NCBI GenBank assembly: GCA_027531255.1
Contig: JAPZRU010000006.1
Span: 206,724-270,723 of the forward strand
Direction of reading: 5' to 3'
DNA: 64,000 bases
Source of the DNA: Steroidobacteraceae bacterium
GTDB taxonomy: Bacteria > Pseudomonadota > Gammaproteobacteria > Steroidobacterales > Steroidobacteraceae
Below are positions 27,454-35,646 of this stretch, piece by piece (within the stretch, counting starts at the first letter, position 1; every line of letters begins with the position of its first letter). Position numbers and translations under genes: made by a program. A model generated the notes under the pieces. That model was not told the origin of the DNA, made no database searches, and saw only the letters and a program-made list of their open reading frames with translations.

Positions 27454-28746
27454 CTACTTCGCCTCGGCCGGCGCCGACTTCGAAGGCTCGTACCGCAGCC
27501 CGAGCGTCTCGGCGATCGTCGTGCGCTGCACCTCGTCGGTGCCGCCGGGGATCCGGAGGTTGCGCGCGATCTGGAACAGCTTGTTCACGGGGTTGTTGCG
27601 CATCACGCCCCAGCCACCGTGCACCTGCAGCGCCCGGTCCGCAACGCGATAGAAGGACTCGTCGTTCGACACCTTCAGCGCGCAGATCCGGCGGATCTCG
27701 TCCTTCGGCCGCGGCAGCGCGTACCACGGGCCCGGACTGTCGATGCTGCGAGCGACCTCGAGCGACAGCGACCGCGCCTGCAGCCAGTCCACGTACATGT
27801 CGGCGACCATCCACTGGATGCCCTGGTTCGCACCGAGCGGGCGGTCCCCGATCTGCCGGCCGCCGACGCGCTCGAGGCTGCGTTCGATCAGGTACTTCGA
27901 CCAGCCGGAGCACATGCCGGCGCGCCGCATCCGCGTGTAGTTGAACGACATCACCGCGATGTCGAAGCCCTGGCCCGGCTCGCCGATCACGGCGCTCTCG
28001 GGCAGCCGGATGTCGTCGAAGAACAGCTCGCCGGTGTAGCCGTCGCCGAACATCGTCTGGTAGACGCGCCCGGTGCGATAGCCCTTGCCCAGGTACTCGC
28101 GCGTGTCGAACATGAAGTACGTGAACGAGCGCCGGCCGGCGCCGGGATTCGTGATCGCGAGCACCTGTGCCACGTCGGCGTCGAAAGCGTTCGTGATGTA
28201 GGCCTTCGCGCCGGTGAGGATCCAGTCCTTGCCGTCGCGGCGCGCCTGCGTCTTCATGTCGAACAGGTTCGAGCCCGCGCCGGACTCGGTGACGGCGTGC
28301 AGGCTGGTCTTCTCGCCGCGCACCAGCGGGTCCACGAACTGCTCGCGCTGGTGGTCGTGGCAGTACAGCAGGCGCGGCGTCGCGCCCTCCGACCAGGACA
28401 GCAGCGCGGGATTCAGGCCCACGCCGTAGCCGTAGACCTTCTCCTCGACGTAGATCATGTCCGTGCGACCGAGCCCGCCGCCGCCGAGGCGCTCGGGCAG
28501 GTGCGCGGAGTAGACGCCGACCGAGCCTGCCGCGCGCATGATCTCGCGGCGCGCCGCAATGATCTCGGGGTGCAGCTTGCCGTCCCGGTCCAGGTACTGC
28601 GCCTCGTCGCTCAGCCGGTGCGCGAGCGCAGCCTCGCGCGGCGCGACCTCGTCGCGGTAGAGCTGGGCGACGCGGCCGAGGATGTCCGCGAGGTGCGCGG
28701 GCGGACGCAGTTCCTTGTCCAGCGGGGACTCGTTCTCGTGGTGCAT
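27454..28746 (-). CDS. Acyl-CoA dehydrogenase-family protein, catalytic Glu position altered
   Basis: The 430-residue FAD flavoprotein has the ACAD segments HAVTESGAGSN, ILTGAKAYITNA, QTMFGDGYTGELFFDDIRLPESAVIG, GANQGIQWMVADM and VHGGWGVMRNNPVNKLFQIAR. In the loop that usually holds the catalytic base (YEGTNE) the sequence is IPGGTDEVQR, so the Glu is replaced by Gly, as in CaiA-like and some long-chain enzymes. The base may lie elsewhere, or the enzyme may be a reductase. The ATG at 28746 has GGAG six bases upstream. It follows the phosphoglycerate-mutase-like gene by 14 bases and precedes selD by 4, so it belongs to the MmgE/PrpD operon. Confidence 0.9.
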   Translation of the reverse strand: MHHENESPLDKELRPPAHLADILGRVAQLYRDEVAPREAALAHRLSDEAQYLDRDGKLHPEIIAARREIMRAAGSVGVYSAHLPERLGGGGLGRTDMIYVEEKVYGYGVGLNPALLSWSEGATPRLLYCHDHQREQFVDPLVRGEKTSLHAVTESGAGSNLFDMKTQARRDGKDWILTGAKAYITNAFDADVAQVLAITNPGAGRRSFTYFMFDTREYLGKGYRTGRVYQTMFGDGYTGELFFDDIRLPESAVIGEPGQGFDIAVMSFNYTRMRRAGMCSGWSKYLIERSLERVGGRQIGDRPLGANQGIQWMVADMYVDWLQARSLSLEVARSIDSPGPWYALPRPKDEIRRICALKVSNDESFYRVADRALQVHGGWGVMRNNPVNKLFQIARNLRIPGGTDEVQRTTIAETLGLRYEPSKSAPAEAK

Positions 28747-28760
28747 GGAGGACTCCGGCT

Positions 28761-30092
28761 TCAGTTCGTCGGCATCGGTTCAGGGTCGCCGGGCAGCGCG
28801 ACGGAACGCGCGGCGCCCGGGCGGTGCCCGAGGAAGAAAGGTCGGTTGGCGAGCCCGGCGAGATACGGCAGCACGTCGGCGGCGGCGAGGCGGCCGCACT
28901 CCCCCGCCAGCGCGTGGCGCTCGCCGAAGGTCGTCACCGCATCGGGCCGCAGCCCGGGCGCCGCCGCGACGAACGGCGTCGGATCACCGCTGTGCAGCAG
29001 GCCGCCGATCGACGGCGAGGCATGGTCGCCGGTGACGGCGACCACCGCGCGCGAGCCGAGTTCGAGCAGCATCTCGCAGCCCGCGTCGGTGGCCTCGATC
29101 ACGTCGAGCTTGTACTCGGGGCGCTTGGTGTGACCCGCCTCGTCGGTCGCCTTGACGTGCACGTGCACGAAGTCGTGCGTCGCCAGCAGTCCGGCCGCGG
29201 CCGCGAGGCGCCGCCGCATGTCGCCCGCAGGATCGGCTGCGTCGTAGCGGAGGTCGACGAGTTCCATGCCGAGCAGTCTCGCGAGGCCGCGGTACAGCGC
29301 CGTGTCGGTCACGGCCGCGCCGCGCAGGCCCGTCTGCAGCGCGAAAGACGGCAACCGCGGGTCGATCCAGCTCGCCCACTTCGTGACCGCGACGTCGAGC
29401 GCAGGCAGGCCTGCCACGCGGCGTCGCGCATTGACCTCGTGACCGAGCAGGATGCGGCGCGATTCCAGCAGCCAGCGCTCCAGCAGGCCCGCAAACCAGG
29501 CCGCGCGCTCCGGTTCGCGAGCCTCCGGCAGCGCGTGGGGTCGCATCCAGGGATGCAGGTGATCGAACAGCGCGTCGGTGTCGCTCACGTCGCGCGTAAC
29601 CGCGCCGTGCGCGACGAGCACGCACTCGCCGGTGCGCAGCGGCAGCAGTTCGAAGCGCACGCCCTCGACATCGCGGCCCAGCAGCGCCGCGAACAGCCGC
29701 GCGCAGTCGTCGGCATCCTCACCCGGGCGCGCACGGGCACCGAGCCGCAGCACACCGTTCTCGAGCCGCCCGGAACGCAGGGCCAGGTGGAACATCGGCT
29801 CGCCGCTCGGCGGCTGCCGGCCGACGCCGAGCGCCTCGATCGCGGCGCGGCCCGGGAACGGCACGTCGCCGAAGCCGAACAGTGCCCAGTGCGCGTGCTC
29901 GCTCGACGTGCTCCGCCCCGGCCCGAACGGCACGTGGACGCCGTTGACGCCGCGCGTGGCCAGCGCATCGAGGTGCGGCGTGCGGGCGGCCTCGCACGGC
30001 GTACGGTCGCCGAGCACGGGGGCGGCACGGTCGCCGAGCCCGTCGAGGATCACGAGCAGGATCGGCAGGCGGTCGTCGATCAGGCGAGACAT
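28761..30092 (-). CDS. Alkaline-phosphatase-superfamily phosphoglycerate mutase-like enzyme (ApgM type)
   Basis: The 443-residue protein starts with ILLVILDGLGDRAAPVLGDRTPCEAARTPHLDALA (metal Asp17), the opening of archaeal-type cofactor-independent phosphoglycerate mutases. STSSEHAHWALFGFG supplies the nucleophilic Ser near residue 64. KATDEAGHTKRPEYK and TGDHASPS...HSGDPTPFV supply the metal Asp/His residues near the C-terminus. ApgM interconverts 2- and 3-phosphoglycerate, but relatives act on other phospho- or phosphono-substrates. The gene overlaps the NadM-like gene by 13 bases and lies in a catabolic operon, so a specialised phosphate-transfer or hydrolysis role is possible. Start ATG at 30092. 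Confidence 0.82.
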   Translation of the reverse strand: MSRLIDDRLPILLVILDGLGDRAAPVLGDRTPCEAARTPHLDALATRGVNGVHVPFGPGRSTSSEHAHWALFGFGDVPFPGRAAIEALGVGRQPPSGEPMFHLALRSGRLENGVLRLGARARPGEDADDCARLFAALLGRDVEGVRFELLPLRTGECVLVAHGAVTRDVSDTDALFDHLHPWMRPHALPEAREPERAAWFAGLLERWLLESRRILLGHEVNARRRVAGLPALDVAVTKWASWIDPRLPSFALQTGLRGAAVTDTALYRGLARLLGMELVDLRYDAADPAGDMRRRLAAAAGLLATHDFVHVHVKATDEAGHTKRPEYKLDVIEATDAGCEMLLELGSRAVVAVTGDHASPSIGGLLHSGDPTPFVAAAPGLRPDAVTTFGERHALAGECGRLAAADVLPYLAGLANRPFFLGHRPGAARSVALPGDPEPMPTN

Positions 30093-30622
30093 CGGGCCAC
30101 CCGTTCCCGGGCGCCCGGCGGCACCCACTCCTCCCACGGCTCGCCCGCTGCGATCCGGCGGCGGATCTCCGTGCCCGACACGCGCGTCGCGGCATCGCCG
30201 TCGAGCGCGATCGGCGGATAGCCGGCCGCCGCGAAGCGCCGGACCTTCTCGCGCTCCCAGTCGGAATACACCCGGACCAGCTGCGGCGTGCCCGGCGGCA
30301 CGCAGTCGGGCCACCGCTCCGGCTCGTCGAGGTGAAACGGCGCGATGGCGTAGCGTGCCTGCGGTACGCCGTCGGCCTCCAGTGCGGCGGCCACGATTCC
30401 CCGCCGCTGCTCGTAGGTGAGCGGATTCGCGACCGCGAGGTGGCGGTGCGCGCTGGCCGGGTGCGCGCGGCGGCCAGCCGCCTCGGGATTGGTGATGCCG
30501 ATCAGCACGCGATCCGCACGCGCGAGCGCGACCCGTACCAACTCGAGGTGCTGGACGTGGAACGGCTGGAAGCGGCCGGTCACGGCCACCAACGGCAGGC
30601 GCGGCGTGTTCCCCTCGGTCAT
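30080..30622 (-). CDS. Nicotinamide-nucleotide adenylyltransferase-like nucleotidyltransferase (NadM type)
   Basis: The 180-residue protein has the nucleotidyltransferase signature GRFQPFHVQHLELV (residues 16-29), in which the usual GxH is HVQH, then ITNPEAAGRRAHPASAHRHLAVANPLTYEQRR and VSGTEIRRRI, equivalent to the ISxTxIR motif. This order matches archaeal-type NadM (NMN + ATP to NAD). The ATG shares one base with the MmgE/PrpD stop (TGATG), and its end overlaps the next gene, so it is tightly coupled in the operon. It may support NAD supply or transfer a nucleotide to another substrate; the neighbours do not settle which. Confidence 0.8.
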   Translation of the reverse strand: MTEGNTPRLPLVAVTGRFQPFHVQHLELVRVALARADRVLIGITNPEAAGRRAHPASAHRHLAVANPLTYEQRRGIVAAALEADGVPQARYAIAPFHLDEPERWPDCVPPGTPQLVRVYSDWEREKVRRFAAAGYPPIALDGDAATRVSGTEIRRRIAAGEPWEEWVPPGARERVARCLA

Positions 30623-32046
30623 CACGGCGCGGCGAGAGCGGCGCAGAGTTCGTCGAGGTCGGGCGCGTGCGCGAGGCCTTCCACGGCGGCCAGCACGCGT
30701 TCGGCATGTGCACGCGAGATCGCGCGCGTGGCGTTGTCGAAGTACTTGCGCTCGATCTCGGCCCGCGACAGTGGCCGCGCGTCGGCGCCGCGGTTCACGC
30801 GTTCGCGGCGCTGCAGCCGCCGCCCGTCCCGCAGCTCGATCTCCACGCAGCCGGAGAAATAGCGCGGAAACGCGGACTCGTCGTCGTGCTCGCACTGCAC
30901 GCGCTCGGCCAGCGCGAGGATCGCGGGGTCGGCCAGGCTGGCAGGCTCCAGTTCCTCGAGCGTGAAGCGTCCGCGGACCAGGCAGGCCGCCACGAAGTAT
31001 GGCAGGCTGAACTTAGCGTCGTACTCGCCGCGCGGCCGGCGCTTCGCGGCTGCCGGTTCGCAGACCACCGGCATCTGGTTGCGGTGAATCCGCGCCGTCA
31101 CACGCACGACTTCGTCGGGCTGGAATCCATGCTCGGCACGCAGCGCGAGGGCTGCGTCGCCGCAGGCGTGGTTGAAGTGACAGACCGGGTAGGGCTTCAG
31201 TGCGACCGTGCGCAGTTCCCAGGTCTCGCCGAGCCCGTCGAGCAGGCGCGGCGCGAGCGCCGAGTCAGGCGCGTGGGCACCGAGGAACGCGTTGTAGAGA
31301 CCGAACCGACCCTCGAACGCCCTGGCCGGGCTCTCGAAGCCGTGCACCGCGAGGCTCGCCGCGGTCAGGCCGCTCGCGGCGGCCCACCCGGGATGAAAGC
31401 GCTTGTTCCACGACCCGTCGTCGAGGAACTCCATGCTGCCCGACGCGGTGCTGAGCGCAAGACCGAGCGCGTGCGCGTGGGCGTGCACGTCGGCCCCCTG
31501 CAGATAGGCCGCCGCCAGCGTCGCTCCGAACACGCCGATCACGCCCGTGGGGTGGAAGCCCACCTTCTGCCACCACCCGCCCGCGTGCTGCCCGAGGCGC
31601 GCGTCCGCTTCCACCGCGAGCACGTATGCCGCGAGCGCCCGGGCGCCGCTGGCCCGGTGCCGGCGAGCCGCGGCCAGCACCGCCGGCAGTGCGCTCGCGG
31701 AGGCGTGCACGACGCTCGCCGGGTGCGTGTCGTCGTAGTCGAGCCCGTGGACCAGGATGCCGTTCAGCAGCGCGGCGTCGCGCGCGCCCCAGCGCTCGCG
31801 ACGCCCGATGACGACGTGGTCGCCCGGCTCCGCGAGGGCGCCGATGCCCGCGGCGCAGCGGCGCGCGAACTCGAAGCCCCCCGAAGCGAAGGCGATGCCG
31901 ATCGCGTCGAGGATGCAGGCGCGGGCGGCGGCCTGCACGTCGGCCGGCACCTGCGCGAGGTCGAAGCTCGCGGCGTAGGCAGCCAGCCGCTGCGACACTG
32001 TGACCGAGGACGGCGAAGCGATCTCGGGCACGGACACGGCGTGCAA
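30622..32046 (-). CDS. MmgE/PrpD family protein (2-methylcitrate dehydratase / cis-aconitate decarboxylase fold)
   Basis: The roughly 474-residue protein has the MmgE/PrpD landmarks ACILDAIGIAFASGG, LLNGILVHGLDYDDTHPASVVHASASALPAVLAAA, FHPTGVIGVFGATLAAAYLQG and LKPYPVCHFNHACGDAAL. The family includes PrpD, cis-aconitate decarboxylase and iminodisuccinate epimerase. There is no ATG start; TTG at 32046 has GGAGG six bases upstream, and GTG at 32037 or 32031 are alternatives. A TTG at 32097 opens the frame but lies inside the operator. In the Pseudomonas itaconate cluster a gene of this family accompanies CoA transferase, hydratase and lyase, and the same set occurs here. It heads the operon with NadM-like, PGM-like, acyl-CoA dehydrogenase and SelD genes. 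Confidence 0.87.
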   Translation of the reverse strand: MHAVSVPEIASPSSVTVSQRLAAYAASFDLAQVPADVQAAARACILDAIGIAFASGGFEFARRCAAGIGALAEPGDHVVIGRRERWGARDAALLNGILVHGLDYDDTHPASVVHASASALPAVLAAARRHRASGARALAAYVLAVEADARLGQHAGGWWQKVGFHPTGVIGVFGATLAAAYLQGADVHAHAHALGLALSTASGSMEFLDDGSWNKRFHPGWAAASGLTAASLAVHGFESPARAFEGRFGLYNAFLGAHAPDSALAPRLLDGLGETWELRTVALKPYPVCHFNHACGDAALALRAEHGFQPDEVVRVTARIHRNQMPVVCEPAAAKRRPRGEYDAKFSLPYFVAACLVRGRFTLEELEPASLADPAILALAERVQCEHDDESAFPRYFSGCVEIELRDGRRLQRRERVNRGADARPLSRAEIERKYFDNATRAISRAHAERVLAAVEGLAHAPDLDELCAALAAP

Positions 32047-32084
32047 GGGGCACCTCCGGGACGAAGCCCCGAAGTCTAGCCGGA

Positions 32085-32099
32085 AATGTCCGGACAATT
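32085..32099. promoter_or_regulatory. Operator box B3 upstream of MmgE/PrpD operon
   Basis: AATGTCCGGACAATT contains TGTCCGGACA (32087-32096). It begins 39 bases before the probable TTG start of MmgE/PrpD and touches the stop codon of the CitE-like gene. On the minus strand a TTAATT and TAGACT pair with 17-base spacing flanks it, a weak promoter candidate. Confidence 0.58.
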
Positions 32100-32979
32100 A
32101 AGCCCGTTCGGGCGCGGCCGCACCGAGCGCGAGCAGGCGCCGCGCCTGCGCGGCGACGGGCGCGTCGACGAAGAGGCCGTCCACCTGGATGGACGCGATG
32201 CCGGCCGCCTCGGCACGTTCGAAGGCCTCGACGACGGCGCGCGCCTGCGCGAGCTCGGCCGCGGTCGGCGCGAACGCCGCGTTGGCGAGCGGCACCTGGT
32301 CCGGGTGGATGCAGAGCTTGCCCTGGAAGCCCATCTGCCGGGCACGTGCCGCAGCGCGCCGAAAGCGCTCGGAATCGCGGATCTGCAGCTCGACGGTGTC
32401 GATCGGCGCCTCGAGCCCCGCGACGCGCGAACAGTGCACGAGGCGCGCCCTGGCATAGGCCAGCTCGCCCTCCTCCGCCGTCCACTGCAGGCGCAGATCG
32501 AGCGTGTAGTCGCCGCCGCCGAACGCCACGCGCCGCACGCGCGGCGAAGCGGCGCAGATCTGCTCGAGCGCGACGACGCCGCGCGCGGTTTCGACCAGGG
32601 GCACGAGCTCGAGCGCGCCGGCCGGCAACTCCCGCTCGCGCTCGAGCTGCGTCAGCAGCCAGTCGAACGTGCGCACGGACTGGGCGCACTCGCTCTTCGG
32701 CAGCACGAGACCGTCGAGCCACGGCCCGACCACGGCCTGCAGGTCGCCGTAGCACCACGCGGTGTCCCAGCCGTTCACGCGCACGAAGCCGGCACAGCCG
32801 CGCGGGCGCCGCAGCGCTTCGACCACCGAGGCCCTCGCCGCCGTCTTCTCCTCTGCGGCGACCGCGTCCTCGAGGTCGAGGATCGCCACGTCGGCCCCGG
32901 ACTGGAACACCTTCTCGACGCGCCGGGGATGGTTGCCGGGCGTGAACAGCCAGCTGCGGCGGGGGGTGGGGGCGTTCAT
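32098..32979 (-). CDS. CitE-like HpcH/HpaI-family CoA-ester lyase
   Basis: The 293-residue protein begins RRSWLFTPGNHPRRVEKVFQSGADVAILDLEDAVA, the CitE/malyl-CoA lyase signature. It has VPLVETARGVVALEQI with the metal Glu, FGGGDYTLDL with the metal Asp, and GKLCIHPDQV. Family members cleave malyl-, citramalyl- or beta-methylmalyl-CoA to acetyl-CoA plus a keto acid. With the adjacent MaoC hydratase, CaiB transferase and MmgE/PrpD gene, the simplest reading is (S)-citramalyl-CoA lyase (Ccl) of itaconate degradation, yielding acetyl-CoA and pyruvate. The ATG lies 32 bases after the GntR gene stop on the same strand, suggesting shared transcription. Confidence 0.85.
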   Translation of the reverse strand: MNAPTPRRSWLFTPGNHPRRVEKVFQSGADVAILDLEDAVAAEEKTAARASVVEALRRPRGCAGFVRVNGWDTAWCYGDLQAVVGPWLDGLVLPKSECAQSVRTFDWLLTQLERERELPAGALELVPLVETARGVVALEQICAASPRVRRVAFGGGDYTLDLRLQWTAEEGELAYARARLVHCSRVAGLEAPIDTVELQIRDSERFRRAAARARQMGFQGKLCIHPDQVPLANAAFAPTAAELAQARAVVEAFERAEAAGIASIQVDGLFVDAPVAAQARRLLALGAAAPERA

Positions 32980-33011
32980 GCGCGCGGGTCTCCGGTCGAT
33001 CGTGCAGGGGT

Positions 33012-33806
33012 TCAGGCGGCCGACCAGCCGCCGTTCGCGCCGGACTGCCAGCCCCGCTTAAGCTGCAGCGAGTAGGTGTAGCGGTCGGCGGGGTGCTCCG
33101 AGACCGAGATCTCGAACAGTCGCTGGTCGGGTCCGGCGTAGCGGCGCACGACCGTCAGGCTCGGCGTGCCCTCGGGCACTTCGAGCGAGTCGAGCATGTG
33201 CGGCGGCACCGTGCCGCCCTTGATCTCGATGTCGACCGTGGCGACTTTCTGGCCGAAGCGCTGCTCGAGGATCTCGTACACCGGCTGCGCGCGCCGCCCG
33301 ATCGCCTCCGCCACGGCCGCGTGGTCCGGCAGCACGTAGACGTCCACCCAGCAGATCGGCAGGCGCGACTCGCGCAACCGCCGCAGGCAACTGATGCGCA
33401 CCCAGCGGCTGCCGGTGGTGCAGCCGAGCTGCCGCGCGAGCTTGCGGCCGACGCGCACCTCTTCCGTCGCGAGCACGGAGAGCTTGCTCTCCGCCGGATA
33501 CTGCAGGAGCTCGGCGGGCGAGCGTACGGCCTGCACGTAGCTCTGGGTGGGCTGGCGCGACTTCACGACCGTGCCGACGCCCTGGTGCCGGCCGATCAGG
33601 CCGAGATCCTCGAGCCGGCGCAGCGCCTCGCGCACCGTGTGTCGGCTGACCGAGAACTGAGTGGTCAGCTCGAGCTCGCCGGGCAGCGTGTCGCCAACCG
33701 AGAGCCGGCCGGAGCGGATGTCCGCGATCAGCGATTCGGCGACGTGCTGGTAGCGCTTGCGCGGTACGGCGGCCCGGCCGCCTGCGTTCGTGGCCCTCTT
33801 CGGCAT
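33012..33806 (-). CDS. GntR-family regulator (HutC/UTRA type)
   Basis: The 264-residue repressor has a winged helix at about residues 18-82 (YQHVAESLIADIRSGRLSVG, then TQFSVSRHTVREALRRLEDLGLI) and a UTRA effector domain from about 95 to the end (TGSRWVRISCLRR, LPICWVDVYVLPD, VVRRYAGPDQRLFEISVSEHPADRYTYSLQL). The ATG at 33806 has AGGGA upstream. The frame opens at a TTG inside the palindrome at 33867, which is too far upstream to be the likely start. HutC-type regulators bind short inverted repeats with a GT...AC core; TTGTCCGGACAA, 61 bases upstream of its own start and at three other promoters in the window, fits. The effector may be a pathway organic acid or CoA ester. Confidence 0.92.
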   Translation of the reverse strand: MPKRATNAGGRAAVPRKRYQHVAESLIADIRSGRLSVGDTLPGELELTTQFSVSRHTVREALRRLEDLGLIGRHQGVGTVVKSRQPTQSYVQAVRSPAELLQYPAESKLSVLATEEVRVGRKLARQLGCTTGSRWVRISCLRRLRESRLPICWVDVYVLPDHAAVAEAIGRRAQPVYEILEQRFGQKVATVDIEIKGGTVPPHMLDSLEVPEGTPSLTVVRRYAGPDQRLFEISVSEHPADRYTYSLQLKRGWQSGANGGWSAA

Positions 33807-33866
33807 TGCTTCCCTCCGCGACGGCCCCCGGGCCGCGTTGACACGCCCCCGGTGCGTGCCTAGCAT

Positions 33867-33878
33867 TTGTCCGGACAA
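33867..33878. promoter_or_regulatory. Operator box B4, GntR/MaoC divergent promoter
   Basis: A perfect 12-base palindrome, TTGTCCGGACAA, lies between the GntR gene (start 33806, minus) and the MaoC gene (start 33908, plus). On the plus strand TTGTCC could itself serve as a -35, with a weak CTAGAG 17 bases on. Autoregulation plus control of the divergent operon is the usual GntR layout. Confidence 0.68.
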
Positions 33879-33907
33879 GTTCGGTCATTCTAGAGCAAGA
33901 GCGGACC

Positions 33908-34426
33908 ATGGTGCAGAGCGCGAAGCAGGTCGGCGAGAACCGGTGGCGCGAGACGTTCGGCCGCTACTACGAGGACTTCGGGGTCGGCGAGATCTACGAG
34001 CACCGGCCGGGCCGCACGATCACCGCCACCGACAACACGTGGTTCACGCTGCTGACGATGAACACGCACCCGATGCACTTCGACGAGGAGTACGCGCGGG
34101 CCAGCGAGTTCGGCCGCACGATCGTCTGCAGCCCGTTCACCGTCGCGCTGCTGGTCGGCATGAGCGTCACGGACGTCAGCCAGAAGGCGATCGCGAACCT
34201 CGGCTGGCGCGAGATCAAGCTCACCCACCCGGTCTACGCCGGGGATACCCTCTATGCCGAGTCCCGCGTGCTGGACAAGCGCGAGTCGAAGTCGCGCCCC
34301 GAGGCGGGCGTCGTCACGGTCGAGACCATCGGCCGCAACCAGGACGGCACCGTCGTCTGCACGTTCGAGCGCACGATCCTGGTCGCCAAGCGCGGCCACG
34401 GCATCGAGGACAAGATCGACTACTAG
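33908..34426 (+). CDS. MaoC-like (R)-specific enoyl-CoA hydratase
   Basis: The 172-residue hot-dog-fold protein begins with GRYYEDFGVGEIYEHRPGRTITATDNTWFTLLTMNTHPMHFDEEYA. This contains the MaoC hydratase motif: D42 with N52 and H54/H57 in the overhanging segment. It also shows LGWREIKLTHPVYAGDTLYAESRVL. In itaconate and mesaconate pathways a MaoC protein hydrates the unsaturated C5-CoA ester to citramalyl- or methylmalyl-CoA, and this role fits the neighbours. It is first in a plus-strand operon followed by an acyl-CoA dehydrogenase (47-base gap) and a CaiB-type CoA transferase. The operator TTGTCCGGACAA lies 29 bases upstream of the ATG. Confidence 0.88.
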   Translation: MVQSAKQVGENRWRETFGRYYEDFGVGEIYEHRPGRTITATDNTWFTLLTMNTHPMHFDEEYARASEFGRTIVCSPFTVALLVGMSVTDVSQKAIANLGWREIKLTHPVYAGDTLYAESRVLDKRESKSRPEAGVVTVETIGRNQDGTVVCTFERTILVAKRGHGIEDKIDY

Positions 34427-34473
34427 AGGGTTCGGCGCCGCCCGCGCCGGACCTTCCACCGGAGCCCACGCCC

Positions 34474-35646
34474 ATGGCCACCGCCCCCGCGGACGCACGC
34501 CCGTCCACCGACGAAGAACTGCAGATCCTCGACGCCATCGACGCCTGGGTCGAGAAGGAAGTGCGGCCGATCGCGCGCAAGTTCGACCAGGCGGACGAGT
34601 ATCCGCACGACCTCGTCGAGCAGATGAAGGAACTCGGCCTGTTCGGCGCGACGATCTCGCCCGAGTACGGCGGCCTCGGGCTGTCCGCGTCGACCTACGC
34701 GCGCATCGTCACCCGGATCGCCTCGGTGTGGATGGCGCCGACCGGCATCTTCAACTCGCACCTGATCATGGCGCAGGCGGTCGAGCGCGCGGGCACGCCG
34801 GCGCAGAAGGCGAAGTGGCTGCCGAAGTTCGCGACCGGCGAACTACGCGGCGGCATCGGCCTCACCGAACCGAACGCCGGCACCGACCTGCAGGGCATCC
34901 GCACCCTCGCGGTGCGCGACGGCGCCCACTTCCGCATCAACGGCACGAAGACCTGGATCACGAACGGCGTCTACGGCACCTGCTTCGCGGTGCTGACGAA
35001 GACGAACCCGAATGCCGAGCCCCGGTACAAGGGCATGAGCATGTTCCTGTGCGAGAAGGGCGCGGGCTTCACCGTCGGCAAGAAGCTGAAGAAGCTCGGC
35101 TATCGCTCGATCGACAGCGCGGAGCTCGTGTTCGACGACCACCGCGTGCCGGCCGACCAGCTGATCGGCGGCGAGGAAGGCCACGGCTTCCACCACGCCG
35201 TCGGCGGCCTCGAACTCGGGCGCATCAACGTCGCGGCCCGCGGCGTCGGGCTCGCCCAGGGCGCGCTGCAGGAAGCCCTGCGCTACGCGCAGCAGCGCCA
35301 GACCTTCGGCAAGCCGATCGCGCAGCACCAGGCGATCCAGCTGAAGCTCGCCGACATGGCGACCCGCACGGAAGCCGCCCGCCTGCTGGTCGAGCAGGCG
35401 GCGCGCAAGTACGACACCGGCGAGCGCTGCGACCTCGAGGCCGGGATGGCGAAGCTGTTCGCCTCCGAGGCCGCGGTCGCCAACAGCCTCGACGGCATGC
35501 GCATCTTCGGCGGCTACAGCTACTCCACCGACTTCGACATCGAGCGTTACTTCCGCGACTCGCCGCTGATGTGCATCGGCGAGGGCACCAACGAGATGCA
35601 GCGGATCATCATCGCGAAGCAGCTGGTGGCGAGGAACCCCGCGTGA
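34474..35646 (+). CDS. Acyl-CoA dehydrogenase
   Basis: The 390-residue flavoenzyme has the full set of ACAD motifs: GGIGLTEPNAGTDLQGIRT, INGTKTWITNGVYG, KLGYRSIDSAELVFDDHRVPADQLIG, RQTFGKPIAQHQAIQLKLADM and IGEGTNEMQR, with the catalytic Glu present. The glutaryl-/methylsuccinyl-type lengths are similar; the substrate is probably a short branched dicarboxylyl-CoA, given the hydratase upstream and CoA transferase downstream. The ATG at 34474 has CCGGAG upstream. The stop overlaps the CoA transferase start in GTGA. This is the second of two ACADs in the cluster and is the canonical one. Confidence 0.93.
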   Translation: MATAPADARPSTDEELQILDAIDAWVEKEVRPIARKFDQADEYPHDLVEQMKELGLFGATISPEYGGLGLSASTYARIVTRIASVWMAPTGIFNSHLIMAQAVERAGTPAQKAKWLPKFATGELRGGIGLTEPNAGTDLQGIRTLAVRDGAHFRINGTKTWITNGVYGTCFAVLTKTNPNAEPRYKGMSMFLCEKGAGFTVGKKLKKLGYRSIDSAELVFDDHRVPADQLIGGEEGHGFHHAVGGLELGRINVAARGVGLAQGALQEALRYAQQRQTFGKPIAQHQAIQLKLADMATRTEAARLLVEQAARKYDTGERCDLEAGMAKLFASEAAVANSLDGMRIFGGYSYSTDFDIERYFRDSPLMCIGEGTNEMQRIIIAKQLVARNPA

